The position numbers and the translations under genes are program-made. Shown here in pieces: positions 1-10,597 of a stretch of 64,000 nucleotides of DNA. Each line of letters starts with the position of its first letter. Within the stretch, counting starts at the first letter, position 1. The notes under the pieces were generated by a model, which searched no databases, was not told the origin of the DNA, and saw only the letters and a list, made by a program, of their open reading frames with translations. Origin of the DNA: Autumnicola patrickiae (GTDB taxonomy: Bacteria > Bacteroidota > Bacteroidia > Flavobacteriales > Flavobacteriaceae); the NCBI RefSeq assembly GCF_031846525.1, contig NZ_JAVRHM010000009.1, positions 62,001-126,000 of the forward strand. The letters run 5' to 3'.

Positions 1-1187
1 ATGGTAATGAGACATGTAGCCATTTTGCAACTGCCGAAAGTGTGGTACCCTGTATAATTACAGAAAGTACCGAAACAAAGAAAACGATGTTGAAGATCAT
101 GCCGGCTTTTTCAATTCCAGCAATTAAGGGGTAGGTGGCGAAAACAATAGGAACCGCACCTCTTAGACCTACCCAGGAGATATACCACCTGCGTCGCATT
201 TTCATTTTAAAAAAGGACAGGCTAATTAAAACTCCTATGGGACGTGCTACCAGGATTAAAAAGGTGGAAACGAGAAGTCCAATTCCCATGACAGGGAAAA
301 TTTGAGAAGGGTTAACTAACAATCCGAGGGTAAGGAATAGCACAATTTGCATGAGCCAGGCGAGTCCGTCGAACATTCGCATTATAGCTTTTTTGTGAAT
401 GAGATTTTGGTTTCCTAGAAATACTGCGCACAAATAAACTGCCAGGAAACCATTACCTCCCAAAGTATCGGTAGCCGAGAATGTCAGGAACATCAATGCA
501 ATAGCTAAAACCGGATACAAGCCTTCGAAATCCATTTTTATCCTGTTGATAATCATCTTGCTAATCTTCCCGAAGAGAAAGCCCAAAAACCCGCCGATAA
601 GGATCTGTTGAAGGAAAAGAGGAATTATACTCAACAAGCTCTGATCCTGGTGTACTACAAGCCCCAGAAAAGCAATAGTTAAAAAATACGCCATAGGATC
701 ATTACTCCCACTTTCTAACTCCAGGGTTGGTCTAAGATTTGTTTTTAGTGCAATGTTTTTTGACCTGAGAATAGAAAAAACAGCAGCCGCATCTGTAGAA
801 GAAACAATTGCGCCCAGCAGTAATCCTTCGTAAATACTAAAATCTGTTACCAGCCATACAAAAGTTCCAACTCCGGTTGCAGTAAACAATACGCCAAGGG
901 TAGAAAGGGAAACCCCTTGCCAAACCACAGGTTTGATGCTCTTCCAACTAGTGTCCAAACCACCAGAAAATAGAATAAAATTAAGGGCAATAATCCCTAT
1001 GAACTGAGTTAAATGTGGATTTTCAAACTGGATCTTTCCAATTCCTTCAGCACCGGCTATTACACCTACTCCCAGAAATAAAAGTAATGTGGGTACTCCG
1101 AATTTAAAGGAGGTTTTTCCAGCTAATATGCTAATGAACAAAAGAAGGGATCCTATTAAAATTATATTTTCGCTTGTTAGATCCATA
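1..1187 (-). CDS. K+/H+ (CPA1-type) antiporter, partial
   Basis: I translated this frame by hand from an ATG at 1187-1185; it stays open to the left edge, so the C-terminus lies outside the window. The product begins MDLTSENIILIGSLLLFIS and is a string of hydrophobic helices. Recognisable transporter stretches are LNFILFSGGLDTSWKSIKP, the charged intramembrane segment GAIVSSTDAAAVFSILR, LELESGSNDPMAYFLT and WVGLRGAVPIVFA. These are typical of CPA1 cation/proton antiporters of the NhaP2/CvrA kind, which exchange K+ or Na+ for H+ across the inner membrane. The cytoplasmic TrkA_C-type regulatory domain usual in NhaP2 would be in the missing part, so ion specificity is not decided. The 248 bases between it and the HTCS regulator hold no recognised signal. 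Confidence 0.85.
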
Positions 1188-1435
1188 TTCCCTACCTTTT
1201 TATCTATTGTAATACTGTCTTAATGTTTGAATTCTTAAGAACCAAATTGGTTTATGTTACAGATAATTGATCTTCTGTACTGGGTTAAAATTAAGGAAAT
1301 TTTGTTCGGCTCTAATAACTATATAAATCTTCTTAGCTGAAGTAGATGGTCAAACTGAAGAAATTATATTTTAAGTCAAATGAAGCACAAATTACTAAAT
1401 GCCCTTGCCAAATAACAGGTAGCGTTGATAATTGA

Positions 1436-4400
1436 TTAATGTTTTAATTCAGAAGGAAGTTTCCCGTATTTTTCTTTAAATACTTTCCTGAAGTATTTTA
1501 CATTATTAAAGCCAACCTCATATGAAGCCTGGGATATCGAGAAGTTATTTACTTCAATAAGTTTGGCAGCTCTTTCAATTTTTACATTTCTAATGTATTC
1601 ATTGATACTATTTCCTGTAATAGCTTTTAATTTTCTGTACAATGATGTTCTGCTCATGCCAACTTCTTTGGCGATCAATTCCACATTATCTTTTCCTGTG
1701 CCCATATTTTTTAAAATAACCTGATCGAGTTCGTGGAGAAATTGCTTTTCCTGGTTTAGAATCTTTGAGGTTTTATTGTCTATTGTGGAAGAATCGGTAT
1801 TTTTTAAGAAGTAGTTTTGTAGTTGACGGCGGTTTTCAAGCAGGTTTTTTACGCGGGTCATGAGCAATTGGGGATGAAAGGGTTTAGTAATATAATCATC
1901 CGCTCCTTCCTCATAACCGGTACTTATACTTTCTATATTGTTTTTTGCAGTTAAAAGGATAATGGGAATATGGCTTGTTGAGGTTTGCTTTTTTAATCCG
2001 GAGCATAAATCTATACCATTTTTTTCCGGCATCATCACATCAGAAATAATGATATCCGGAACATATTTGGAAGCCTTGCGTATTCCTTCATCACCATTGG
2101 TAGCATGAACTATATCATAATCCTCTTTAAATATTCCATTCAGGAAAACCAAAATTTCAGGATTATCGTCAATAATAAGGATCAAAGGCCGGTTCTTATC
2201 TGAAGTAATGCTTTCATTCTTTTTGCCCGGTGTACTGCCTGGTACAAAATTTTCTTTCAGATAAATTTCCCCGGAAATTTCCTCAGGTATTATGGACAGT
2301 TTGTTAGAAACAGAATTTTTTACGATTGGGATGCTAAGTGTGAAAATAGTTTCTTTCTGAGGGACACTGCTCACCATTATATCTCCATTGTGTAATTCTG
2401 CAAATCGCTTAGAAAGTGCTAATCCAATGCCGGTTCCATTTTTCTTAACGGTGGAATCAGATCGATAATACCAATCAAAAATGTGGGTGAGGTCATTAGA
2501 AGTTATGCCTGTTCCTGTATCGGAAACCTGAATTTTAAAGTTTACCTCTTCTATAGATAAAACCACTTTTACCCTGCCTCCTTTTTTGCAATATTTTATA
2601 GCATTGGAAAGGAGGTTGTTTACAATAACTTCAATCTTTTCAAGATCGATATAGGCCAATATTTTTTCCTGAGGTAAAGAATGCTCCAGGGATATATCTT
2701 TTTCTTTTGCCAGGGGCAGATAGTTTTGAACCCATTTAAGAAGATTCCCCGGCAGATCATGATTACTACAATTTAATTGGCTTAATCCTTCTTCAGCTTT
2801 CCTAAACTCCAATAATTTGTTGATTGACTGAAAAAGTTTTTTTGCATTTCTCCTGATGAAGAGCAGGTTCTGTTTTAGGTCTTCATTTCTTTCTTTTGAA
2901 ATTAAGTTTTCAACAGGTGCGAGTATAAGAGTTAGGGGGGTTTTTAGTTCATGTGAAAATGCTGTAAAAAAACGTAAGCGTTCTTCATTTAAATCATGTT
3001 CCAATTGCCGCTGTTTTTTTTCAAAAATTAAGGAATTCCTAAGGTGAACCCTTTCAGTATAATACCTCGAACTTAACCATAAAATAATGGCAATTATCAG
3101 GATATAGAGGATATATGCAGGTAGGGTCTTCCAGAAAGGAGGCACGATGCTGATCAATAAATTCTGAAATGCTTCTTCTCCCATCCCAGAATTTGTCTTT
3201 ACCACTAAGTTATATTCTCCCGGAGGTACACTGGTAAAATTTGCCACACCAGAGCCTTGAGTGTCAATCCAAAAATCATTGTAATTTTCAAGTTTATAGG
3301 AGTAGTTGATGTTTTTTGCTTCAGGATACTTTAATGCGGCAAAATCTACGGAAAAAGAATTCTGGTTATGTTGCAGAACTATTTCCTTTTGAAAAGGAAT
3401 AGCTTCTTCCAAAATGTAGCCTTCCTTTTTACTACCAATAGGAGCAGATTCATTAAGAATTTTAAGTTCTTCGAAAACAATGGGATAAATACTATTTTTT
3501 GTTCCGAAATCCTCTGGGTTAAGTATGTTTAAGCCGTTGTTTCCGCCAATATAAATTTTGCCTGTTGCACTTTTAATAGCCGCACCAATATTAAATTCGC
3601 CGTTCTGAACGTTATTCATGGAAGAAATGTTCAAAATCTCATTTGTCTGGACGTTATACCTGCAAATTCCGTTGTAAGTGCCCAGCCATATAAGATTCTC
3701 ATCTTCCATTACCATGCTGCTTACCGTATTGTTGCTCAAGCCTTCCCTTTCCGTAAAAGTTTTCACCTCTTTTTTTTCAGGATCAAACCGTAGCAATCCT
3801 CCATACCGGGTGCCGGCAAGGATATCTTTATTATTTAAAACAGTAATAGAAAAGACGACATTTGTACTAAGTCCTTCCAGGTTATCCTGATTAAAGAATA
3901 CCACAGTATCTTTAATGGGATCATATTTTATAATACCTGAGCCAAAGGTGGCGAGCCAAAGGTTACCTGCACAATCTTCATCAATATCCCGAATATCTAT
4001 TTTTCCGAGGCTCTGTATATAATCAAACTGATCCTTATAAGCGTTATATTTATAGAGTCCGCCCCTGTTCGTTCCCACCCAAAGGCTATTGTTACGGGAT
4101 TCAAAAATCTCACGCACATCACTACCTTCTGATGGAGAGCCCTGTAAATAATGAGTCCAGGTGTCGTTTCTTTTGTCTAATTTGTTAAGACCTCCCTGGT
4201 AAGTGCCTACCCATACCCGATTATTGGAATCTTCAAGAACAGAAATAATGTAATTGTTACTAAGGCTTTGGGAATTATTCTCCTTGTGATTAAAATTTTT
4301 TATTTCTCCCGTTTCGGAATTATAGAGGTCCAGGCCTCCACCATCTGTCCCTACCCATATCATATTGTTGTTGCTTCTGGCCAAAGCTCCAATGCGGTCA

Positions 4401-5524
4401 TGGCTTAAGGACTCTGTGGCGGAAACATTTCTTTGAATTAGCTTTATAGGTTCTCCCCCGGGATTTACATAATTAATACCGGTAGGCGTTCCCAGCCACA
4501 TATTATTATCTCTATCCCGTGTAATTACAGAAACAGTACGATTGTAAACACTTGAGCCATCAGTACCGGGTAAAAACCATTTTATTTCAGGATCTTGATC
4601 TGGTTTAATTAAAGAAGCAATGTTGATGATGTTCAATCCTCCATTTCTTGTACCTATCCACATCTGTCCCAGATCATCTTCTTCAAAGCAAAGAATGTCA
4701 TCATCACTTAAACTTTTGGACGGGGAATTTCCTTTATTTAACTTAATGGTGTCTCCCTTTCCCGTTATAACTTCCAGCCCTTCTCTTGAGCCTATCCAAA
4801 GATTTCCGGATAAGTCTGTGTACAGGTTGTTTATAGTTGAAAAGGAAAAATTTTCTTCTCCGGAATTAAGGTGGATAATAGTATTGGTTTTATAAGAAAA
4901 TTTATTTAATCCGTTGTTAAAAGTGCCTATCCATAGGATGGAATCTCCTTGCATGGTCATGGAAGAAATCTCGCTGGAAGAAAGAGGAAAATCTTTTCCA
5001 AATTTTTCTTTGATGGTTTGAATGTTCCAGTCTTTTTTAGCGAACTGTATGCCTCCCCGATAGGTGCCAATTATTGGGTTTCCATCCGGTCCCAGGGCGA
5101 GGGCACTTACGCTATTCGTTAATAATCCATCTTGATTGCTTACAACCGTAAATTTATCTTTACGAAAATTGTATATATTAAGACCTTCGTCTGTTGCAAT
5201 TAAAAGTTCCCCGGACGATTTAAATTTTAATTGCTCTACGTAATTATTAGTAAGACCCGTCAAAGAATCATTATAACTACCCTTGTAATGAATAAATCTA
5301 TTACCGTCATAGCGGTTTAAACCATCTATTGTAGCGATCCATATAAAACCCAAAGAATCCTGTGCAATATCATTAACAAAGTTATGGGATAATCCTGAAG
5401 ATATATTTAATAAGTGAAAAGAGAGGTCATCATTGTTGCGATCTGGCTCTCCATGCTTCTCCTGTCCAAAAGACACCTTCGTGAGTGTTAGAAATATAAT
5501 TATGTATAAATAACAAATTTTCAT
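1436..5524 (-). CDS. Hybrid two-component system regulator (HTCS) of the PUL
   Basis: One-protein two-component system that senses a glycan breakdown product in the periplasm and controls the divergent SusC-led operon. I start it at the ATG at 5524, where a clear signal peptide begins (MKICYLYIIIFLTLTKVSFG); an in-frame ATG 14 codons upstream adds a segment that would disrupt it. Order in the 1362-residue product: about 14 propeller repeats (WIGTxxGGLN-type) over roughly residues 40-690, Y_Y_Y domain about 705-780, one membrane helix about 800-820, HisKA with H858 in FSHELKTPL, HATPase with the N-box NNLLSNAIKY near 970, receiver with D1162 in IISDVMMPE, and an AraC-type DNA-binding domain near 1280-1360. 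All key residues are present, so it should be functional. Its position next to susC strongly supports a local role. The ligand cannot be read from sequence. Confidence 0.95.
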   Translation of the reverse strand: MKICYLYIIIFLTLTKVSFGQEKHGEPDRNNDDLSFHLLNISSGLSHNFVNDIAQDSLGFIWIATIDGLNRYDGNRFIHYKGSYNDSLTGLTNNYVEQLKFKSSGELLIATDEGLNIYNFRKDKFTVVSNQDGLLTNSVSALALGPDGNPIIGTYRGGIQFAKKDWNIQTIKEKFGKDFPLSSSEISSMTMQGDSILWIGTFNNGLNKFSYKTNTIIHLNSGEENFSFSTINNLYTDLSGNLWIGSREGLEVITGKGDTIKLNKGNSPSKSLSDDDILCFEEDDLGQMWIGTRNGGLNIINIASLIKPDQDPEIKWFLPGTDGSSVYNRTVSVITRDRDNNMWLGTPTGINYVNPGGEPIKLIQRNVSATESLSHDRIGALARSNNNMIWVGTDGGGLDLYNSETGEIKNFNHKENNSQSLSNNYIISVLEDSNNRVWVGTYQGGLNKLDKRNDTWTHYLQGSPSEGSDVREIFESRNNSLWVGTNRGGLYKYNAYKDQFDYIQSLGKIDIRDIDEDCAGNLWLATFGSGIIKYDPIKDTVVFFNQDNLEGLSTNVVFSITVLNNKDILAGTRYGGLLRFDPEKKEVKTFTEREGLSNNTVSSMVMEDENLIWLGTYNGICRYNVQTNEILNISSMNNVQNGEFNIGAAIKSATGKIYIGGNNGLNILNPEDFGTKNSIYPIVFEELKILNESAPIGSKKEGYILEEAIPFQKEIVLQHNQNSFSVDFAALKYPEAKNINYSYKLENYNDFWIDTQGSGVANFTSVPPGEYNLVVKTNSGMGEEAFQNLLISIVPPFWKTLPAYILYILIIAIILWLSSRYYTERVHLRNSLIFEKKQRQLEHDLNEERLRFFTAFSHELKTPLTLILAPVENLISKERNEDLKQNLLFIRRNAKKLFQSINKLLEFRKAEEGLSQLNCSNHDLPGNLLKWVQNYLPLAKEKDISLEHSLPQEKILAYIDLEKIEVIVNNLLSNAIKYCKKGGRVKVVLSIEEVNFKIQVSDTGTGITSNDLTHIFDWYYRSDSTVKKNGTGIGLALSKRFAELHNGDIMVSSVPQKETIFTLSIPIVKNSVSNKLSIIPEEISGEIYLKENFVPGSTPGKKNESITSDKNRPLILIIDDNPEILVFLNGIFKEDYDIVHATNGDEGIRKASKYVPDIIISDVMMPEKNGIDLCSGLKKQTSTSHIPIILLTAKNNIESISTGYEEGADDYITKPFHPQLLMTRVKNLLENRRQLQNYFLKNTDSSTIDNKTSKILNQEKQFLHELDQVILKNMGTGKDNVELIAKEVGMSRTSLYRKLKAITGNSINEYIRNVKIERAAKLIEVNNFSISQASYEVGFNNVKYFRKVFKEKYGKLPSELKH

Positions 5525-5609
5525 TATAACCTTAAAAATAAAGTTAGAAGCGTAAATAAACAGCATTAAAATGTAACAAAACAGGCTTTGAACGATTTGT
5601 GACCCATAT

Positions 5610-5642
5610 TTTGACGATCTGCACCCTAAGGTTTTAGCTTTT
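5610..5642 (+). promoter_or_regulatory. Candidate promoter of the SusC operon
   Basis: TTTG at 5610-5613 and TAGCTTTT at 5635-5642 are separated by 21 bases. This fits the Bacteroidota pattern TTTG / TAnnTTTG at seven of eight positions of the -7 element. It would start transcription near 5650 and leave a leader of about 95 bases before the susC ATG. No mapping data support it. Confidence 0.35.
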
Positions 5643-5671
5643 ATTTATGAAAATTGCAGACAACATTAACC

Positions 5672-5695
5672 AAAACGAAAATACGAAATCGTTTT
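5672..5695. promoter_or_regulatory. Inverted repeat in the HTCS/SusC divergent region
   Basis: AAAACGA (5672-5678) and TCGTTTT (5689-5695) form an inverted repeat with a 10-base spacer. The left arm also starts a short direct repeat, ACGAAA-atACGAAA. It lies in the predicted susC leader, where a regulator or an RNA hairpin could act. Assignment as an HTCS operator is only a guess. Confidence 0.2.
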
Positions 5696-5745
5696 CATTT
5701 TAATGTTCTGTATATCACTAATCATACTAACTAAAAACAGGGTAT

Positions 5746-8700
5746 ATGTCAAATTTTTTACTAAGTCAGAAAAACTGGAGAGGCTCAATAGCAGCAGTTT
5801 TTCTATTATTTACTTCAATACTTTTTGCTCAACAGCAGGAAATTACTGGTAAGGTAGTGGACGAATCAGGGCTGCCTCTTCCTGGGGCTACAGTCCTTGT
5901 TAAAGGAACTTCGAACGGAACCGTAACTGATATGGATGGTATTTATACTATAAATATTGATGATCCTGCTAGCGCAGTTTTAGTGTTTTCATTCGTAAGT
6001 TTTGAAACAAAAGAAGTCTCAATTGGTAATCAAACTTCCATTGATGTTCGTCTTGAAACAGATTCACAATCTTTAAATGAAGTTGTGGTAGTAGGATATG
6101 GTAGCAAAAAGAGAGCTACTTTAACAGGTTCTATTTCTGAGGTAGAAGCAGACGAACTTCAACGTAGTCCTCAACCTAACCTATCCAATTCTATTTCAGG
6201 CCGAATTCCAGGTGTTATTGCCAATAACCGTAGTGGTGAACCGGGATACGATGATTCAAGCATTTCTATAAGAGGTTTAGCTACAACTGGGAATAATGAT
6301 GTTCTTGTAGTTGTAGATGGAGTTCCAGGACAGATTGGAGGGCTTTCGCGATTATCCCCAGAGGACATTGAGAGTTTTACCGTCTTAAAAGATGCCTCTG
6401 CAGCTATTTATGGAAGTAGGGCGGCAAATGGTGTTATTTTAATAACCACCAAAAAAGGTAGAAATGCCGCTCCGGAAATTTCCTATAAATTTGATATAGG
6501 TTTCGCTTCACCAACAAGGTTGCCTGATCTGGCAGATTCTCCAACCTATGCAGGGATTAGAAATGAAATAGCTTACTACAATAATCCTTCAGAGGGATTT
6601 AATCAGATTTATTCCAATGAAGAAATTAATTTATTTAGAGATGGTAGCGATCCAATAAATTATCCAAACACAAATTGGCCAGAAGAAGGTCTTCAGAACA
6701 CTGCCATTCAAACACAACAAAATTTAAATATTCGTGGTGGTGGAGAACATGCCCGGTATTTCCTTTCCCTTGGCAAAATTAGCCAGGATGGAATCTATAA
6801 AAATGGAGCTAATAAATATGATCAGTATAGTGTAAGATCAAATATAGATGTTGACATTACTGAACAGTTAGAGGTGGGGTTATCTTTAAATGGAAGAAAA
6901 GAGGACCGGCAATTTCCTACCACCGGAGCCGGGGGTATTTTCCGATCCCTGTACCGGGCTTATCCAACCAGTCCAGCTTATTTCCCTAATGGTTTACCTA
7001 CAACGGGAATCGAATTAAGTAATCCGTTAATAGCTGCTACGGAAGCAGGAGGAATAAACAACAATCCACAGTACACTTTTAATGGTATTCTTAGAGCAAA
7101 GTACGATTTTGATTTTTTAGATGGATTATCTGTTGACGGATTCTTTTCAGTTGATGAAAATTCTAACCGTACCAGAAATTTTGTAACTCCGTATACTTTA
7201 TATGAATATAGAAATGAGGAATATATTCCCAGAGTTGTAGGTGGAGGACCAGACCAACAAGGGGCTTTATACGAAGAGCATTTCAATCAATCCAAAACAG
7301 TAGGTAATATTAAATTAAATTACGTGCAGCAATTTGGAGACCATAATGTAGATGCATTTATAGGCTATGAACAAAGTGAGGATAAATCCCATACAATGGG
7401 AGCCTCAAGAATTCATTTCCCTACTACAGAAACTCCGGAACTTTCCCAGGGCGGAGCGGCTGCTGCTGATTATGATAATTATGGAAGTAGCTATAATTTC
7501 ACACGATTGAGTTACTTGAGCCGTGTTGCATATAACTTTCAGGAGAAATATTTAGCTGAATTTCAAATGAGGGTAGATGGATCATCTATTTTTCCTGAAG
7601 GGAATCGTTATGGATTCTTCCCTTCTGCTTCCGTTGGATATAGAATTTCTGAAGAAGAGTGGTTCAATGAGAGTGTTTCCTTTTTTGACGATTTAAAATT
7701 TCGTGCATCTCATGGTAAATTAGGTAATGATAATGTTGGACAGTTTCAGTATTTTAATAATTACACCTTTAATAATCGCTATGTCATTGGAAACGAAGTG
7801 ACAACTGGTATAGATCTTACCCGACTGGCAAATCCTAATATTACATGGGAAGAAGCAATTAAAACAGACCTTGGTATAAATGCAAGGTTTTTAGGGAATT
7901 TTAATGCTGAATTCATATATTTTCAACAGGATAGGTCTAACATTCTTACGACCAGGAATGCTTCAGTACCAGGAACTACCGGAATTGTAAATCCGTACGA
8001 TCTAGATCCTTTAGTTCCTTCTGAAAATATCGGTTCGGTGGAAAGCAATGGTATAGAAGCTGTTTTAGGTTACGATTATACGGGTGAAGATTTTAATTTC
8101 GGGATTTCAGGAAATTTCACCTATGCCCAAAACGAAGTGATTTTTATGGATGAAGCTCCAGGCCTGCCGGAATATCAGCAACAAACAGGAAGACCAATGA
8201 ATACTTATTTACTTTATAAAACTGTTGGGATCTATCGATCAGAAGAGGATTTTAATCAATATCCAAGCGTTCCAGGCGCACAACTTGGAGATTTAATTTA
8301 TGCAGATATAAACGGAGACGGTGAGATTGATGCCGACGACAGGTACCGCACAGAATATGGAAATATGCCTCAAATTACATTTGGTTTAAACCTATATGCA
8401 GAGTATAAGAATTTTGATTTTTCAGCCTTATTCTCAGGTCAAACTAATGTTAGCCAATATGTTCTTCCCGAATCTGGTACGGTTGGAAATTATTATAGTA
8501 GTTGGGCAGATAACCGTTGGAGTCCAGACAATCCCAATGGTTCCTATCCGCGTGTAAGTGAAAGAGCATCATCGGCAGTAAGTGGAGGTTTGTTTAGAAA
8601 CGATTTCTGGCTGGATGATGCCTCATTTGTAAGATTGAAAAATATTCAAGTTGGCTATTCTCTTCCATCTTCTTTACTAGAACGGTTCTCGGTTTCCAAT

Positions 8701-8838
8701 TTCAGAATATATGCCAGTGGATTTAATGTATTTACCTGGACCGGAGTGGAAGATTATGATCCTGAAGGTGCCAGCGAAAGCGGACAATTTTATCCGCAAC
8801 AACGAATTATTAATTTAGGTTTAAATATCCAAATTTAA
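5746..8838 (+). CDS. susC: SusC/RagA-family TonB-linked outer-membrane transporter
   Basis: Outer-membrane glycan importer that works with the SusD-like lipoprotein encoded five bases downstream. The signal peptide ends near residue 28 (LLFTSILFAQQ). A carboxypeptidase-regulatory-like domain follows (EITGKVVDESGLPLPGA, about 31-115), then the SusC-type segment NEVVVVGYGSKKRATLTGS, a plug domain to about 235 (SIRGLATTGNNDVLVVVDGV; AAIYGSRAANGVILITTKKG) and a 22-strand-type barrel to the C-terminus (ending RIINLGLNIQI). The 1030-residue length is normal for the family. As first gene of the PUL it is probably the main target of the divergent HTCS. The family is certain; the transported oligosaccharide is inferred only from the downstream enzymes. 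Confidence 0.97.
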   Translation: MSNFLLSQKNWRGSIAAVFLLFTSILFAQQQEITGKVVDESGLPLPGATVLVKGTSNGTVTDMDGIYTINIDDPASAVLVFSFVSFETKEVSIGNQTSIDVRLETDSQSLNEVVVVGYGSKKRATLTGSISEVEADELQRSPQPNLSNSISGRIPGVIANNRSGEPGYDDSSISIRGLATTGNNDVLVVVDGVPGQIGGLSRLSPEDIESFTVLKDASAAIYGSRAANGVILITTKKGRNAAPEISYKFDIGFASPTRLPDLADSPTYAGIRNEIAYYNNPSEGFNQIYSNEEINLFRDGSDPINYPNTNWPEEGLQNTAIQTQQNLNIRGGGEHARYFLSLGKISQDGIYKNGANKYDQYSVRSNIDVDITEQLEVGLSLNGRKEDRQFPTTGAGGIFRSLYRAYPTSPAYFPNGLPTTGIELSNPLIAATEAGGINNNPQYTFNGILRAKYDFDFLDGLSVDGFFSVDENSNRTRNFVTPYTLYEYRNEEYIPRVVGGGPDQQGALYEEHFNQSKTVGNIKLNYVQQFGDHNVDAFIGYEQSEDKSHTMGASRIHFPTTETPELSQGGAAAADYDNYGSSYNFTRLSYLSRVAYNFQEKYLAEFQMRVDGSSIFPEGNRYGFFPSASVGYRISEEEWFNESVSFFDDLKFRASHGKLGNDNVGQFQYFNNYTFNNRYVIGNEVTTGIDLTRLANPNITWEEAIKTDLGINARFLGNFNAEFIYFQQDRSNILTTRNASVPGTTGIVNPYDLDPLVPSENIGSVESNGIEAVLGYDYTGEDFNFGISGNFTYAQNEVIFMDEAPGLPEYQQQTGRPMNTYLLYKTVGIYRSEEDFNQYPSVPGAQLGDLIYADINGDGEIDADDRYRTEYGNMPQITFGLNLYAEYKNFDFSALFSGQTNVSQYVLPESGTVGNYYSSWADNRWSPDNPNGSYPRVSERASSAVSGGLFRNDFWLDDASFVRLKNIQVGYSLPSSLLERFSVSNFRIYASGFNVFTWTGVEDYDPEGASESGQFYPQQRIINLGLNIQI

Positions 8839-8843
8839 AGATT

Positions 8844-10550
8844 ATGAAAAGAAATATAAACAGAGAACTTTCATCTTTGAAGGTAGGAATTGTTCTTCTT
8901 GCAACTATTCTAATTGGTTGTGAAAAAGACTTTTTAGAAGTTAATCCAACAGACAGGGTTTCAGAAGTTGCCATAGTGCAGGATTCCACGCTTTTTGAAG
9001 CATATGTGATTAACAGATATCTGGGAGTGAGATTAATTGACAAAGAAGGTGATGGATCAGTACCAGGTTTCGGCAGAGGTTTTGAATATGCAATGATGGG
9101 AACTCTTACCGATGAAGCCGTTTACAACAATGATGATAATACCTGGTTAATCCAACAAGGGCAATTATCACCTGAAAATACAGGGATCTTAGGCAGTTTC
9201 TGGGGTAGAAGCTACAGGAGTATTAGAGAAGTGAATTACGCTCTTCAGCAAATTGGTGAAGTAGAGATGAGTGATTCGGGAAAAGCAAGACTTACTGCAG
9301 AGTTAAAATTTATAAGGGCATTTCGTTATCACGATTTAATACGGAACTATGGAGAAGTAGTTTTAATGGGAGATCGGGTTTCTGAATTAGGAGATGATTT
9401 TACAGATCCTGAACTTTTCGAGAAAAGTTCAATCCAGGAAAGTATAGAATATGTAATTGGAGAATTAAATGAAGCTGCGGAAGGACTTCCTTTGCAAAAC
9501 AGCGGAACCTGGGAAGAAGGTCGTGCTACTCAAGGTGCAGCTTTAGCCTTAAAATCCCGTTTATTGTTATATGCAGCCAGCCCATTGTATAACAATGATA
9601 ACTCTGATCCTCAAAAATGGCAAAGGGCTGCAGATGCCGCGCAGGATGTTATGGAGCTGGGGATCTATAGCTTATATCAGAATGGCTACGCAGAGCTGTT
9701 CTTAACAGAAGGCAGTAATTCTGAAATTATATTTGCCAGGTACTACAATATAAATGAAAGACATACTGCTCTTGAAATAGCCAATGGTCCCAATGGCTAT
9801 GGAGGCTGGGGAGGTCAGGCACCACTCCAGAATCTGGTAGACGATTATCAAATGGCAGACGGTTCAGATTTTGATTGGGATAATCCCGAAGAGGCCAATT
9901 CACCTTATGAAAATAGAGACCCGAGGTTTTATGCAAGTATTTTATATAATGGCGCCGAATACCGTGGCCGTGAGGTAGAAACTTTTACTCCGGGGGGTCT
10001 CGATAGCCAGGACGGCCCGGATAACTGGAACACAAGTAGAACGGGTTATTATCTCAGGAAATTTATTAACGAAGACTTACCTATTCAAAACCCATGGGAA
10101 GTGGCAGGTACTCAAAATTGGATCTACTTCCGATATGCTGAAATACTTCTAAATTATGCTGAAGCTCAAAATGAAGCATCAGGACCAGATGATTCAGTTT
10201 ATGAAGCTGTTAATCAAATAAGAAGCCGTAATAGTGTAGATATGCCTCCTTTACCCTCAGGTTTGTCTCAACAAGAAATGAGAGAGGCTATTCGTCAGGA
10301 AAGGCGTATCGAATTAGCCTTTGAGGAACATAGATTCTACGATGTACGTCGCTGGAAAATTGCAATGGAAACAGAAAATGAGCCAGCATATGGTATTAAT
10401 GTTAGAAAAAGTGAAGACGGTAGCCTTACCTACCAAAGAAGGATTGCTTTAGAAGGCAGAAGCTTTCAAGAACAACATTATTGGTTACCAATACCACGTG
10501 AGGAAATTCAGTCTTCAGATGGACAACTAGAGCAAAATCCTGGTTATTAA
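8844..10550 (+). CDS. susD: SusD/RagB-family surface glycan-binding lipoprotein
   Basis: Partner of the SusC transporter: it lies as a lid on the barrel and captures oligosaccharides. The 568-residue product starts with a lipoprotein signal whose lipobox is LIGC (mature start CEKDFLEVNPTDRVSE). The CEKD beginning resembles the surface-export signals of Bacteroidota lipoproteins. Family hallmarks include LKFIRAFRYHDLIRNYGEVVLM (TPR-containing N-terminal part), FRYAEILLNYAEAQNEA and the C-terminal block RRIELAFEEHRFYDVRRWK. It is five bases after susC and is followed immediately by a strong hairpin, so susC-susD may be transcribed at a higher level than the enzyme genes. Confidence 0.96.
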   Translation: MKRNINRELSSLKVGIVLLATILIGCEKDFLEVNPTDRVSEVAIVQDSTLFEAYVINRYLGVRLIDKEGDGSVPGFGRGFEYAMMGTLTDEAVYNNDDNTWLIQQGQLSPENTGILGSFWGRSYRSIREVNYALQQIGEVEMSDSGKARLTAELKFIRAFRYHDLIRNYGEVVLMGDRVSELGDDFTDPELFEKSSIQESIEYVIGELNEAAEGLPLQNSGTWEEGRATQGAALALKSRLLLYAASPLYNNDNSDPQKWQRAADAAQDVMELGIYSLYQNGYAELFLTEGSNSEIIFARYYNINERHTALEIANGPNGYGGWGGQAPLQNLVDDYQMADGSDFDWDNPEEANSPYENRDPRFYASILYNGAEYRGREVETFTPGGLDSQDGPDNWNTSRTGYYLRKFINEDLPIQNPWEVAGTQNWIYFRYAEILLNYAEAQNEASGPDDSVYEAVNQIRSRNSVDMPPLPSGLSQQEMREAIRQERRIELAFEEHRFYDVRRWKIAMETENEPAYGINVRKSEDGSLTYQRRIALEGRSFQEQHYWLPIPREEIQSSDGQLEQNPGY

Positions 10551-10557
10551 AAAATTA

Positions 10558-10584
10558 GGGAGAAGTTAAAAGCTTCTCCCTTTT
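10558..10584 (+). terminator. Hairpin terminator/attenuator after susD
   Basis: GGGAGAAG (10558-10565) pairs perfectly with CTTCTCCC (10573-10580) around a seven-base loop, followed by TTTT. It lies in the 47-base gap between susD and GH30. It is expected to end part of the transcripts and lower enzyme expression relative to susCD. Confidence 0.75.
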
Positions 10585-10597
10585 AAATTCCTTTAAT

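Noticed and set aside
5525..5566. Upstream start codon for the HTCS regulator
   Set aside because: Starting at 5566 would bury the signal peptide behind 14 residues; the ATG at 5524 gives a normal one.
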